Positions 17,477 to 26,845 of a stretch of 39,996 nucleotides of DNA are shown one piece after another (positions within the stretch are counted from its first letter, which is position 1; each line of letters begins with the position of its first letter). The notes beneath the pieces were generated by a model. That model saw nothing but the letters and a program-made list of their open reading frames with translations. It did no database searches and was not told where the DNA came from. The DNA comes from Aeromicrobium choanae (lineage in GTDB: Bacteria; Actinomycetota; Actinomycetes; Propionibacteriales; Nocardioidaceae): NCBI GenBank assembly GCA_029265505.1, contig JAJUII010000003.1:1-39996 (forward strand), given 5' to 3'. The position numbers and the translations under genes were made by a program.

Positions 17477-17499
17477 ATGTGACATCATCAATGTCACAT
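17477..17499. promoter_or_regulatory. Inverted-repeat operator upstream of the monooxygenase
   Basis: ATGTGACAT (17477–17485) and ATGTCACAT (17491–17499) form a perfect 9-bp inverted repeat with a 5-base spacer, ending 12 bases before the gene's ATG and touching its ribosome site. The left arm overlaps a possible -10 (TAATGT). The symmetry and position fit a repressor operator, for example of TetR type. Confidence 0.7.
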
Positions 17500-17511
17500 A
17501 GGAGAGTGAGC

Positions 17512-18993
17512 ATGACCGACCACGTCGACGTCCTCATCGTCGGTGCCGGCCTGTCGGGTATCGGGGCCGCCTACCGCCTGCAGGAGCGCACGCGCAAGAC
17601 CTACGCGATCCTCGAGCAGCGCGAGAGCATCGGCGGCACCTGGGACCTGTTCCGGTACCCAGGCGTACGGTCCGACTCGGACATGTACACGCTCAGCTTC
17701 CCGTTCGAGCCGTGGACCAACCCCAAGGCGATCGCCGACGGCGGCGACATCCGCCAGTACCTCATCGACACCGCGACCAAGCACGGCATCGCCGACAAGA
17801 TCCGCTACGGGCGTCGGGTCACCTCGGCCTCCTGGTCCAGCGACGACGCCACCTGGACGGTCACAAGCACGCTGGCCGACGGCTCGACCGAAGTCGTCAC
17901 CGCGAACTTCCTCTACCTGTGCAGCGGCTACTACTCCTACGACGAGGGCTACCTTCCCGACTTCCCGAACCTGGACGCCTTCGCCGGTGAGGTCGTCCAC
18001 CCGCAGTTCTGGCCCGAGGACCTCGACTACCGCGGCAAGCAGGTCGTCATCATCGGCTCGGGTGCCACCGCGATCACGCTGCTGCCGTCGATGGCCCGTG
18101 ACGCGGCGAAGGTGACCATGCTGCAGCGCACCCCCACCTACGTGCTGAGCCAGCCCGGCACCGACCCGCTCGCCAACCTCGCCCGGCGGGCCCTGCCCAA
18201 CGACCTCGTGCACCGGATCACCCGGCTCCGATACGCGGTGATGACCGTCGGCTTCTATCAGTTCTGCCGCGCCTTCCCGCGGCTGTCGCGCAAGATCCTG
18301 CTCGGCCTGACCGCCAAGTCGATGCCGCGGGTCGACCGCGAGAGCCTCACCCCGCCGTACAAGCCCTGGGACCAGCGACTGTGCGTCGTGCCCGGAGGCG
18401 ATCTGTACAAGGCCGTCCGCGCCGGGCGGGCCGACATCGTCACCGATCACATCGAGCAGTTCACCGAGACCGGCATCGCGCTCACGTCCGGCCGCCACCT
18501 CGACGCCGACATCGTCGTCACCGCCACCGGACTCAAGCTCGTCGCTCTGGGCCAGATCGAGGTCACGGTCGACGGTCGCACCATCGACCCGCACGAGCTC
18601 TACACCTACAAGGGGCAGATGTTCAGCGGTGTGCCCAACCTCGCGTGGTGCGTCGGATACACCAACGCCTCCTGGACGCTGCGCGCCGACCTGACCTGGA
18701 AGTACGTCGCCGACTACCTCAACCACCTCGACGCCAACGGCTACGCCTACGGCATGCCCGACCCCCAGGCCGACGTCGGCGACGACACCCGCCTGCTCGA
18801 TCTGTCGTCGGGCTACATCGCCCGGGCCGACGAGCTGCTGCCGAGGTCCGGCGGCCGCACGCCGTGGAAGGTGCGTCAGAACTGGTTCCTCGACAGTTGG
18901 GACGCCCGACGCACCGATCTCGACGAGGACATGGTCTGGGTCCGCACCGTCGACCTGCCGGCCGCCGAGCCGGCGGCCGAGGTCGCCTCCTGA
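17512..18993 (+). CDS. Flavin monooxygenase, Baeyer–Villiger type
   Basis: This 493-residue FAD/NADPH monooxygenase has an FAD Rossmann motif VGAGLSGIGAA near the N-terminus and a second Rossmann motif IIGSGATAI near residue 180. Between them is the class B/Baeyer–Villiger fingerprint F-x-G-x-x-x-H-x-x-x-W-P, seen as FAGEVVHPQFWP near residue 155. A GGTWDLFRYPGVRSDSDMYT block typical of the family is also present. Length and motifs fit BVMOs such as mycobacterial EthA-like enzymes; substrates may be ketones, steroids or thioamides. The ATG at 17512 has AGGAGAG upstream, whereas the open frame starts further up without family likeness. An inverted repeat just upstream suggests repressor control; no regulator gene is adjacent. 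Confidence 0.93.
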   Translation: MTDHVDVLIVGAGLSGIGAAYRLQERTRKTYAILEQRESIGGTWDLFRYPGVRSDSDMYTLSFPFEPWTNPKAIADGGDIRQYLIDTATKHGIADKIRYGRRVTSASWSSDDATWTVTSTLADGSTEVVTANFLYLCSGYYSYDEGYLPDFPNLDAFAGEVVHPQFWPEDLDYRGKQVVIIGSGATAITLLPSMARDAAKVTMLQRTPTYVLSQPGTDPLANLARRALPNDLVHRITRLRYAVMTVGFYQFCRAFPRLSRKILLGLTAKSMPRVDRESLTPPYKPWDQRLCVVPGGDLYKAVRAGRADIVTDHIEQFTETGIALTSGRHLDADIVVTATGLKLVALGQIEVTVDGRTIDPHELYTYKGQMFSGVPNLAWCVGYTNASWTLRADLTWKYVADYLNHLDANGYAYGMPDPQADVGDDTRLLDLSSGYIARADELLPRSGGRTPWKVRQNWFLDSWDARRTDLDEDMVWVRTVDLPAAEPAAEVAS

Positions 18994-19009
18994 TCCGCCC
19001 CGCGACCGG

Positions 19010-19792
19010 TCAGGTCTGTGGCTGACAGACCGGGCACCAGAAGACCCGCCGCTCGCGGGTGGGCGGTCCGAGCTCGGACTCGCGCACGAGCGTACGGCAC
19101 CGCCGGCACGGGCGGCCGCCGCGACCGTAGACCCAGTGGTGTCGTCCGGCGCGCAGGTCGCCGGTGAATGAGCGCTCGAGCCGGTCACGGTTCAGGCTGA
19201 TCAGCCGCACCCCGCGGTCGACGGCCCGCTCCACCTCGACCTCGCCCACCGGGGCGTACGGGTGCAGCCCGGTCAGGAACAGCACCTCGTTGACGTACTC
19301 GTTCCCGAAGCCGGCCAGGTTCCGCTGGTCGTGCAGGGCCACGAACACCGGCACCTGTGGGTCACGGCGCAGGTTCTGCAACGCCACCGCCCGGTCGAAC
19401 CGCGGATCGAGCACGTCCGGCCCCAGGTGCCCGACCGCCTCGGCCTCACGGGAGCGGGGCAGCACCTGCACCGTGCCGAGACTGAACCCGACCGCGACCC
19501 ACTCGCTGGTGCGCATGATCGCCCGGATGGTGTGCTCGGGACGCCGGAGCCGCCGCGTCGTCGGTCGGTACAGGTGCCACGAGCCCTCCATCTTCAGGTG
19601 CGAGTGCACGACGTGCGCCTCGGTGCGCATCAGCAGGTGCTTGCCCCGGCTGACGACCTCCTCGACGGCCTCGCCGACCAGATCGACGGTCGCGAATCGC
19701 GGGACCCGGAACTCGGTCGAGGTCAGCACCCGGCCGGCCAGCGCCTCGTCGAGGTGGTGGGCCGTGCGCCACACGGTGTCGCCCTCAGGCAT
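19010..19792 (-). CDS. nei2: Endonuclease VIII-like DNA glycosylase Nei2
   Basis: This bifunctional Fpg/Nei DNA glycosylase/AP lyase removes oxidised bases. It starts MPEGDT, giving the catalytic Pro2 and Glu3 and the Nei-type D-T signature. Length is 260 residues. The conserved middle motif NLAGFGNEYVNEVLF (helix-two-turn-helix) is near residues 160–174. A zinc finger with C229, C232, C253 and C256 closes the protein. Its start overlaps the end of lhr by eight bases, so the two are co-translated. The same pair is neighbouring in mycobacteria (Rv3296/Rv3297), which supports nei2 rather than fpg. Confidence 0.95.
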   Translation of the reverse strand: MPEGDTVWRTAHHLDEALAGRVLTSTEFRVPRFATVDLVGEAVEEVVSRGKHLLMRTEAHVVHSHLKMEGSWHLYRPTTRRLRRPEHTIRAIMRTSEWVAVGFSLGTVQVLPRSREAEAVGHLGPDVLDPRFDRAVALQNLRRDPQVPVFVALHDQRNLAGFGNEYVNEVLFLTGLHPYAPVGEVEVERAVDRGVRLISLNRDRLERSFTGDLRAGRHHWVYGRGGRPCRRCRTLVRESELGPPTRERRVFWCPVCQPQT

Positions 19793-22700
19793 CGAGTCTC
19801 AGACCCTTCAGGTGGGCCTCGAATCCCGCCTCGGCGAGCGCCGCGCCGAGGGGCGTGCCGGCGACCGGCTCGCCGTCGGCGGTCTGCACGGTGATCCGCC
19901 CGAGCCGTCCGCGACGGATGGTCTCGACGAGGGAGGCGGCCGCCGCCGCGAGCGCCTGTGGGTCGTCGGTGAACGTCAGCGCCGACTTGCCACCGCGCTC
20001 CAGATAGAGCACGGCTCGCCCGTCGTGGATCACCACCAATGAGCCGGCCTTGCGCGCCGGACGGTGTCCCTCGGTCTCCCGGTCGGGCCACGGCAGGGCC
20101 GCGCCGAACGGGTTGGCCGGGTCCGTGGCCGCGAGAGTGATCGCCGGTGCGTCCGGGGGAGCGTCCGCGTCGCGGACGAAGGACCGGAGACGATCGACCA
20201 CGCCCGGGCCGGCGAACTGGGCCGCGCCCAGGGAGTCGACGAAGAACCCCCGCAAGGCTCCGCCGGTCTGCTCCATCTCTCGCAGCACACGGTAGACGGC
20301 GGCGAATCCGCCGGGGGTCTGCTCGGCCTGCGCCGAGCCCCGCGTCACCACGCCGTAGCGGTGCAGGAGCGTCTCGGCCCGCGCCAGGTGCGCCGCGGTC
20401 GACTCCGGCTCCTCGGGCACGGCGAACCACCGGCCGGAGGCGATCGGCGGGGCGACCGGGCGCGGTGCCCGGCGACGTCCCGACGCCATCCGCGTCCGAG
20501 GCGTCTGGCGGCGAGTGCGGTGGGCGCCACCACCGGCCACCAGGGCACGCACCGGCGCGAAGGTGTCGTTGCTGACCCGGCCCGCCCACACGAGCTCCCA
20601 CAACACCTCGACGAGGCCCTCGCGATCGGACTCGTCCAGGCGCGCCGCGATCTCGCCGAACAGCCAGGCGCCCGCATCGCCCAGGAGGTCGAGGACCGGA
20701 CGCTGGGCGTCGGTGATCGGTGGCGGCTCGGCCGGCCACCGTGCGTCGCCGGGCAGCAGCCGGATCCAGCCGTCGCGCCCCGGCAGTGAGCCGGCGCCGG
20801 TCCACACCACCTCGCCGGAGGCCATCAGCTCGTCGAGCATCGCGGGGGAGTAGTCGACGACGCGCGACGGCAGGACGAGCGACTCCCAAGCGCTGGCGGG
20901 CAGGGCGGCTCCGGCCAGCTGCTCCACGACGGTGAGCACGCCGTCGGCGTCCCGGAGTCGGGATCCGACGTGCTGCCAGGCCGGCAGGAAGCGAGCGAAC
21001 GCCGCGGCGTCGACCGGCTCGACCTGTCGGCGTGCGGCCGCCAGCGACCGACTGCGCAGACGGCGCAGCACCTCGACGTCCACCCATTCGACGTCGCCCG
21101 TCGGGACCGGCAGGAACTCCCCTCGGGTGACGCGCCCGGCGTCGGCGAGCCGCTGCAACGCGTCGCGCACGATCGCCGGTCCGAGAGCGAGCCGCTCGGC
21201 CACCCGCTCGGTGGGGAAGGGGCCGTGGGTGCGAGCGAAGCGGGCGACCAGCTCGCCGAGCGGGTCGTCGCCTGCCGTCAGGTGAGCCTCGGCCACACCC
21301 AGCGGCAGGGCGGTGCCGAGGGCCTCGCGCAGACGGCCCGCGTCCTCGACCGCAGCCCACACCGGACGGCCGCCGATCTGCACCTCGATCGCTCGACGCG
21401 CGTCACGCAGCTCGGCCAGCCAGGCCGGGACGTCGTCGCGGGCGTCCTCGCGGGTGCGCTCGGCCACCTCCTCGACCGCAAGCGGCCCGAGCAGGCGCAG
21501 CAGATCGGCGATGCCCTCGACGTCCTTGACCTGGCGCTCGGGCACGAGCCGCTGCAGCTCGACCTCGGTGCGCGCGATGACGTCCGGGTCGAGCAGCTCT
21601 CGCAGGTCCGTCCGGCCGAGCAGCTCTCCGAGCATCTCCGGATCGAGCGTCAGTGCCGCCGCGCGACGCTCGGCCAGGGGCAGATCGTCGTCGTAGAGGA
21701 AGTTCCCCACGTAGCCGAACAGCAGGCGCTGCGCGAACGGCGAGGCCTTGTCGGTGCCGACCTCGATCATCGACACCGCGCGCGAGCGCAGGCGCCGCGA
21801 CAGCGTGACCAGCGCCGGGAGGTCGTAGACGTCCTGCAGGACCTCGCGGGCCGTCTCGAGCAGGATCGGGAAGTCCGGGTACTTGCGGGTGACGTCCAGC
21901 AGCATGGCCGCCCGGCGACGCTGCTGCCACAGCGGTGCGCGCGCCCCCGGATTGCGGCGGGGCAGCAGGAGCGCCCGGGCGGCGCACTCGCGGAACCGGG
22001 CTGCGAACAGCGCCGAGCCGCCCACCAGCTCGGTCACCTCCGACTCGAGCTCGTCGGGCTCGAGGTCGAACAGGTCCGCCCCGGGCGGCTCGCCGGTGAT
22101 GTCCGGCACCCGGGCGACGATCCCGTCGTCGGAGGCGACCGCCGCGCCGTCCACGCCGTACCGCTGCTGGATGCGCCGGCCCACGACGAGCGCCCACGGC
22201 GCATGCACCGCACGCCCGTACGGCGACAACAGGATGATCCGCCAGTCGCCGACCTCGTCGCGGAATCGCTCGACCACGAGGGTCTCGTCCGTCGGCAGGT
22301 GTCGCGTGGCCTCGCGCTGGTCGTCCAGGAGCGCGAGCAGATTGGCCACGGCGTTCTCGTCGAGTCCGGCCGCGCGCGCCCGATCCCGACGCTTCGCCGG
22401 GGACAGGGCGAGCAGCTCCCGCAGGAAGGCACCCATCGCCTCGCCCAGCTCGTAGGGGCGGCCCACCGCGTCGCCGCGCCAGAACGGAAGCCGGGCCGGA
22501 AGGCCGAAGGCCGGTGTGACGATGACCCGATCGGCGGTGATCTCCAGGATCCGCCAGCTGGTCGCACCGAGGGCGATCACGTCGTTGGTCCGAGACTCGT
22601 AGACCATCTCCTCGTCGAGCTCGCCGACGCGCCGACCCGGACCGCCTTCCTCGCCGGCCAGCACGACCGAGAACATGCCGCGGTCCGGGATCGTCCCGCC

Positions 22701-24299
22701 GCTGGTGACGGCGAGCCGCTGCGCTCCCGGCCGGCCCGTGAGCGTTCCGGCCTGGCGGTCCCAGACCGCTCGCGGCCGCAGCTCGGCGAACTCGTCGGAG
22801 GGGTAGCGGCCCGAGACCAGGTCCAGCGTCGCCTCGAAGGCCGAGCGTGGCAGGGTCGCGAACGGTGCCGCGCGCCGGACGGTGTCGAACCACGCCTCGA
22901 CGTCGATCGGCTCGAGCGCGCACGCGGCGACCGTCTGCTGGGCCAACACGTCCAGAGGATTGGTCGGAACGCGGAGCCGCTCGATGCGGCCTTGGGCCAT
23001 CCGCTCGACGGTCACGGTCGTCGACAACAGGTCGTGGCGTCCGGTCGGGAACACCAGCCCGCGCGAGACCTCGCCGACCTGGTGTCCCGCGCGCCCCACC
23101 CGCTGGAGCCCCGACGCGACCGACGGCGGGGCCGACACCTGGATCACCAGGTCGACCGCCCCCATGTCGATGCCGAGCTCGAGGCTGGACGTGGCCACCA
23201 CGCACCGCAGCCGACCCGACTTCAGGTCGTCCTCGATCAGTGCCCGCTGCTCCTTGCTCACCGAGCCGTGGTGGGCACGGGCCAGCACCGGCTCGACCCC
23301 GGACGACACCCCCGACAGTCCGCCCATGTGCGCGGGCTGTCGGGTGGCCGGCTCCGGACGCTCGCCCGTCTGACGCTCGACCCAGACCTCGTTGAGGCGC
23401 TGGGTCAGCCGTTCGGCGACGCCGCGGCTGTTGGCGAACACGATCGTGGTGCGCGCGCGAGCGATGGCGTCGACGATCGCCTCCTCGACGTGCGGCCAGA
23501 TCGTGCCCCCGGCCTCGCGGCGGTCGTCGTCGACGGCGCGGGCGGCGCTTCCCTCGCGCGGACCTTCGTGACGCGGCGGGAGATCGGTCAGGTCCTCCAC
23601 CGGAACCTGCACCGACAGCTCGAGTCGGGCCGGCGAGTCGGGCGCGACGATCTCGACCGGCGCGCGACCCCCGAGGAACCGGGCCACCTCGTCATGGGGG
23701 CGCACCGTCGCCGACAGGCCGATCCGCTGCGCCGGTCGCTCGAGCAGGTCGTCGAGGCGCTCCAGGGACACCGCCAGGTGCGCGCCGCGCTTGGTGCCGG
23801 CGACGGCGTGGACCTCGTCGACGATCACGGTGTGCACGCCGCGCAACATCTCCCGAGCCGAGGAGGTCAGCACGAGGAAGAGCGACTCCGGGGTCGTGAT
23901 GAGGACGTCGGGCGGATGGGCCTGCAGGCGTCGCCGCTCGGCCGGAGGCGTGTCGCCGGTGCGGACGCCGACCGTGACGTTCGCCGGCCCCTGGCCCAGC
24001 CGCGCCGCGACGCCGGAGATGCCCACCAGCGGGGAGCGCAGATTGCGCTCCACGTCCACCGCGAGCGCCTTCAGCGGTGACACGTACAGCACCGAGGTGC
24101 GCTCGTCGTCGCTCGGCTCGCGATGCAGCAGCCGGTCGATCGCCGAGAGGAAGGCCGCCAGGGTCTTGCCCGACCCCGTCGGCGCGACGACGAGTGTGTG
24201 ACGGCCGCGGTCGATCGCCTCCCAGGCGCCTCGCTGGGCGGCCGTGGGCTCGGCGAACGACTCGCGGAACCAGGTGGTCGTCGCGTCGGCGAAGGGCAT
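19785..24299 (-). CDS. lhr: Large helicase Lhr (ATP-dependent DNA helicase)
   Basis: This superfamily 2 3'-to-5' helicase has about 1504 residues, the full length of bacterial Lhr-Core plus C-terminal domain. The Q-motif region (FRESFAEPTAAQ) is followed by Walker A APTGSGKT (K45) and the DEVH box (161–164). A helicase C domain follows, with SSLELGIDMG and QRVGRAGHQ. A winged helix and beta-barrel typical of Lhr come next, and then the Lhr-CTD region. Lhr is induced by DNA damage in mycobacteria and takes part in repair, there of crosslinks or oxidised DNA. The ATG at 24299 is preferred; 24308 and an open frame up to 24413 are possible. It is co-transcribed with nei2. A continuous frame of this size shows it is intact. 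Confidence 0.96.
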   Translation of the reverse strand: MPFADATTTWFRESFAEPTAAQRGAWEAIDRGRHTLVVAPTGSGKTLAAFLSAIDRLLHREPSDDERTSVLYVSPLKALAVDVERNLRSPLVGISGVAARLGQGPANVTVGVRTGDTPPAERRRLQAHPPDVLITTPESLFLVLTSSAREMLRGVHTVIVDEVHAVAGTKRGAHLAVSLERLDDLLERPAQRIGLSATVRPHDEVARFLGGRAPVEIVAPDSPARLELSVQVPVEDLTDLPPRHEGPREGSAARAVDDDRREAGGTIWPHVEEAIVDAIARARTTIVFANSRGVAERLTQRLNEVWVERQTGERPEPATRQPAHMGGLSGVSSGVEPVLARAHHGSVSKEQRALIEDDLKSGRLRCVVATSSLELGIDMGAVDLVIQVSAPPSVASGLQRVGRAGHQVGEVSRGLVFPTGRHDLLSTTVTVERMAQGRIERLRVPTNPLDVLAQQTVAACALEPIDVEAWFDTVRRAAPFATLPRSAFEATLDLVSGRYPSDEFAELRPRAVWDRQAGTLTGRPGAQRLAVTSGGTIPDRGMFSVVLAGEEGGPGRRVGELDEEMVYESRTNDVIALGATSWRILEITADRVIVTPAFGLPARLPFWRGDAVGRPYELGEAMGAFLRELLALSPAKRRDRARAAGLDENAVANLLALLDDQREATRHLPTDETLVVERFRDEVGDWRIILLSPYGRAVHAPWALVVGRRIQQRYGVDGAAVASDDGIVARVPDITGEPPGADLFDLEPDELESEVTELVGGSALFAARFRECAARALLLPRRNPGARAPLWQQRRRAAMLLDVTRKYPDFPILLETAREVLQDVYDLPALVTLSRRLRSRAVSMIEVGTDKASPFAQRLLFGYVGNFLYDDDLPLAERRAAALTLDPEMLGELLGRTDLRELLDPDVIARTEVELQRLVPERQVKDVEGIADLLRLLGPLAVEEVAERTREDARDDVPAWLAELRDARRAIEVQIGGRPVWAAVEDAGRLREALGTALPLGVAEAHLTAGDDPLGELVARFARTHGPFPTERVAERLALGPAIVRDALQRLADAGRVTRGEFLPVPTGDVEWVDVEVLRRLRSRSLAAARRQVEPVDAAAFARFLPAWQHVGSRLRDADGVLTVVEQLAGAALPASAWESLVLPSRVVDYSPAMLDELMASGEVVWTGAGSLPGRDGWIRLLPGDARWPAEPPPITDAQRPVLDLLGDAGAWLFGEIAARLDESDREGLVEVLWELVWAGRVSNDTFAPVRALVAGGGAHRTRRQTPRTRMASGRRRAPRPVAPPIASGRWFAVPEEPESTAAHLARAETLLHRYGVVTRGSAQAEQTPGGFAAVYRVLREMEQTGGALRGFFVDSLGAAQFAGPGVVDRLRSFVRDADAPPDAPAITLAATDPANPFGAALPWPDRETEGHRPARKAGSLVVIHDGRAVLYLERGGKSALTFTDDPQALAAAAASLVETIRRGRLGRITVQTADGEPVAGTPLGAALAEAGFEAHLKGLRLDA

Positions 24300-24434
24300 G
24301 GAACCCATCGTGACACCGTGCGCCGACGTCGACCCGTCGGAGAGGGCGCAGCGTCGCTCGTCATGTCCGAGGGCGAGGAACGTCACGGCGCGCCGATTGG
24401 GTCGACTCACCACCGCTCAGGCATTCTTGAACGC

Positions 24435-25430
24435 ATGACCTTGCGGATCGTGTCGCTGACCTGTGCCCTCGTGCTGACACTGGGCGCGTGCTCGGGCAAC
24501 GACGACAACACCAAGAAGTCCGAGGATCCGACCGATCCGGACAAGACCACGGCGGCCGAGGTCGTCGCGATCAACCCGCTCACCGGTCGGACCTTGAAGA
24601 AGGCCCCCAAGAACCCGGTGTTCGTCGTCAAGATCGACAACACACGCGCGTCGGCGCCGCAGACCAACGTCGACCAGGCCGACCTCGTGGTCGAGCAGAC
24701 CGTCGAGGGCGGCGTCACCCGCCTGGCGGCGCTGTACTACACGAAGCTGCCCGAGGTCGTCGGTCACGTCCGCTCCATGCGCGCCACCGACATCGGCATC
24801 GCCAAGCCCGTCGACGGCCAGGTCGTCGCCTCCGGCGGCGCGGGCCGGACGATCTCGCGGATCAAGGACGCGGGCCTGAAGATCCACTCCCAGGACGCCG
24901 GCTCGCCGGGCCTGTCGCGGGGCCCGGGCTACGCGCCCTACAACGTCCTGCTCGACCTGAAGCGCCTCAGCAAGGACGCGCCGAAGACCCGACCCGAGCG
25001 CCCCTACTTCCAGTGGGCGGCCGAGGGCGACCCGGCCCCGAAGGGTCCGTCGGTCACCTCGGCGAGCGTCCGCTTCTCCCAGGCCCACACCACGAACTGG
25101 AAGTTCGACGGCAAGACCTGGAAGCGCACGAACGGCACCGGCACGAAGGAGTTCGGCGCCGAGAACCTCGTCGTGCTGTGGGCCGACGAGAAGTACGCCG
25201 GCTACAAGGACCCGGCCGGATTCCCCGTCCCGGAGACGGTGTTCCGCGGCCGTGGCAAGGCGGTCGTCTTCGCCGGCGGCACGCGCGTCAACGGCACGTG
25301 GAAGAAGGCGAACGACTCGGCGACCATCGTGTTGAGGACCAAGGACGGCCAGAAGCTGAGCCTGCCGCAGGGCAAGACCTGGATCGAGCTGCTGAACAAG
25401 GGTGGCTCGACCGGCGTCACCGCTCGCTGA
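24435..25430 (+). CDS. DUF3048-domain lipoprotein (YerB-like)
   Basis: This 331-residue exported lipoprotein has a signal peptide of about 18 residues ending in the lipobox LGAC, with C19 as the lipid-modified residue. A Ser/Asp/Thr-rich linker follows. The DUF3048 N-terminal domain (AINPLTGRTLKKAPKNPVFV, then KIDNTRASAPQTNVDQADLV and HVRSMRATD) and C-terminal domain (RFSQAHTTNWKFDG, VVLWADEKYAG) fill the rest. Function is unknown; Bacillus YerB is the namesake. It is divergent from lhr and its 3' end is 12 bases from the converging MerR gene. The ATG at 24435 is the only start giving a proper signal peptide. Confidence 0.92.
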   Translation: MTLRIVSLTCALVLTLGACSGNDDNTKKSEDPTDPDKTTAAEVVAINPLTGRTLKKAPKNPVFVVKIDNTRASAPQTNVDQADLVVEQTVEGGVTRLAALYYTKLPEVVGHVRSMRATDIGIAKPVDGQVVASGGAGRTISRIKDAGLKIHSQDAGSPGLSRGPGYAPYNVLLDLKRLSKDAPKTRPERPYFQWAAEGDPAPKGPSVTSASVRFSQAHTTNWKFDGKTWKRTNGTGTKEFGAENLVVLWADEKYAGYKDPAGFPVPETVFRGRGKAVVFAGGTRVNGTWKKANDSATIVLRTKDGQKLSLPQGKTWIELLNKGGSTGVTAR

Positions 25431-25442
25431 GGCCGACGGCGA

Positions 25443-26198
25443 TCAGTCGGAGGAGTCGGCGGCCGCGGCGAGCTCCTCGAGCTTGCGGCCGACCTCGACC
25501 TCGATCGCCTCGCGCAGCACGCTCCGGAACATCGCGAGCACGACCTGACTCGCGATGGGGATGAGCTTGTCGATCTTCTCGAACACGATCGGCCACTCGT
25601 CCTGCGGCAGTCCGGCGTCGAGGAACGGCTGGGACACGTCCCGGCTGACGTGCTGGACGAATCGGTCCGAGATCGCCTCCAGATGCTCGCGCATGTGCGG
25701 AACGATGTCGATCACGCTGTCCGGGCTCAGTCCCAGGGAGATCGCGGTCGCCCCCGGCAGCACGACGCCGGGATCGAGCATGCGGACGGTCGCGTCGTCC
25801 ACCTGCTCCAGCAGCCCCAGGTCGACCAGCCGATCGAGCAGCTCGTCGTCGGGACTGACTCCCGCCATCGAGGCCAGCTCCTCGCGGCTGATCTCCTCGC
25901 TGGGGTCGTCCTCGTCCGCCTCGAAGATGTTGATGAGGTCCAGGGCGACGTTCGGTGCGGTCGACGGCGACTTCAAGATCGCATCCTCGATCGCGGCCAG
26001 CGTGAAGCCGCGATTGAGCAGAGTGCGGATGAGCAGCAGGCGCTGCAGGTGTCCCTGGTTGTAGTAGCCGGTGCGGCCCTCCAGCCGGGGCGGGTCGATC
26101 AGGCCGCGAGTCGAGTAGGCGCGCACGTTGCGAACCGTCATCCCGGCGCGCTCCGCCAGCACGTCGACGGTGAACTCCTCCTCGTCGACCCCGGTCAT
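25443..26198 (-). CDS. MerR family transcriptional regulator
   Basis: This 251-residue regulator has a winged-helix MerR DNA-binding domain at residues about 9–75 (FTVDVLAERAGMTVRNVRAY, then GLIDPPRLEGRTGYYNQGHL). Unusually for MerR it is followed by a longer alpha-helical effector region of about 170 residues instead of a short coiled coil with metal cysteines; no cysteines are seen there. The ligand is unknown. It is divergent from yqgE with 48 bases between starts, so it may regulate itself and yqgE. The ATG at 26198 is chosen because upstream frame-open sequence is antisense to yqgE. Confidence 0.9.
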   Translation of the reverse strand: MTGVDEEEFTVDVLAERAGMTVRNVRAYSTRGLIDPPRLEGRTGYYNQGHLQRLLLIRTLLNRGFTLAAIEDAILKSPSTAPNVALDLINIFEADEDDPSEEISREELASMAGVSPDDELLDRLVDLGLLEQVDDATVRMLDPGVVLPGATAISLGLSPDSVIDIVPHMREHLEAISDRFVQHVSRDVSQPFLDAGLPQDEWPIVFEKIDKLIPIASQVVLAMFRSVLREAIEVEVGRKLEELAAAADSSD

Positions 26199-26246
26199 GT
26201 GCGTCAGTGTAGGGGAGCGATCATGTCGGTCGGGCATCATGGGGGT

Positions 26247-26798
26247 ATGTCCACGGTGCGAGGCCGACTGCTGGTCGCCACCTCGGCGATCGAGACCGGA
26301 CCGTTCCGGCGCAGCGTCGTCTACCTGCTCGACCACGACGCCGACGGAGCCCTGGGCGTGATCGTCAACCGCCCGCTCGAGTCCGACGTCGACGAGGTGC
26401 TGCCGGACTGGGCCGACTGGGTCAATGCGCCGGGCCGCCTGTTCCAGGGCGGCCCGGTCGGGATGGACTCCGCGCTCGCGGTGGGCGTCGTCTCCGACGT
26501 CTCCGTGCGGCCGGTCGGTTGGCGCCAGACCGACGGCCGGGTGGGCCTGGTCGACCTCGACGGCCCCCGGCCGCACCACGGTGACCTCCTCGGCATGCGG
26601 GTGTTCGCCGGCTACGCCGGCTGGACCCCGGGCCAGCTCGAGGCGGAGATCGAGGAGGGCGCCTGGCTCGTCGTCCCCGCCGTCGAGAGCGACCTGCTCT
26701 CGCCGGCTCCCGAGCGTCTCTGGCGCGAGGTGCTGCGACGCCAGAGCGGCGAGATCCGCTACTGGGCGAACCTGCCCGACGATCCCGGCCAGAACTGA
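26247..26798 (+). CDS. YqgE/AlgH family protein (DUF179)
   Basis: This 183-residue protein matches the YqgE/AlgH fold. It starts with RGRLLVATSAIETGPFRRSV and YLLDHDADGALGVIVNRPL, and later has LFQGGPVGMDSALAV and FAGYAGWTPGQLEAEI, which are the family's most conserved blocks. The exact role is unknown; AlgH was linked to alginate regulation in Pseudomonas, but the family is far more widespread. A GGGGGT stretch precedes the ATG at 26247. It is divergent from the MerR gene and followed 47 bases later by a DUF3039 gene on the same strand. Confidence 0.95.
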   Translation: MSTVRGRLLVATSAIETGPFRRSVVYLLDHDADGALGVIVNRPLESDVDEVLPDWADWVNAPGRLFQGGPVGMDSALAVGVVSDVSVRPVGWRQTDGRVGLVDLDGPRPHHGDLLGMRVFAGYAGWTPGQLEAEIEEGAWLVVPAVESDLLSPAPERLWREVLRRQSGEIRYWANLPDDPGQN

Positions 26799-26845
26799 CG
26801 TCGATCACCCGGGACCGCCACCGGTGCCGTGGTGCGTCACCTACC

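Noticed and set aside
20970-24080. A 1036-codon open frame on the + strand
   Set aside because: It is entirely antisense to lhr, has no domain likeness, and its composition (Arg, Gly, His, Gln, Asp rich) is what high-GC codon bias produces on the opposite strand.
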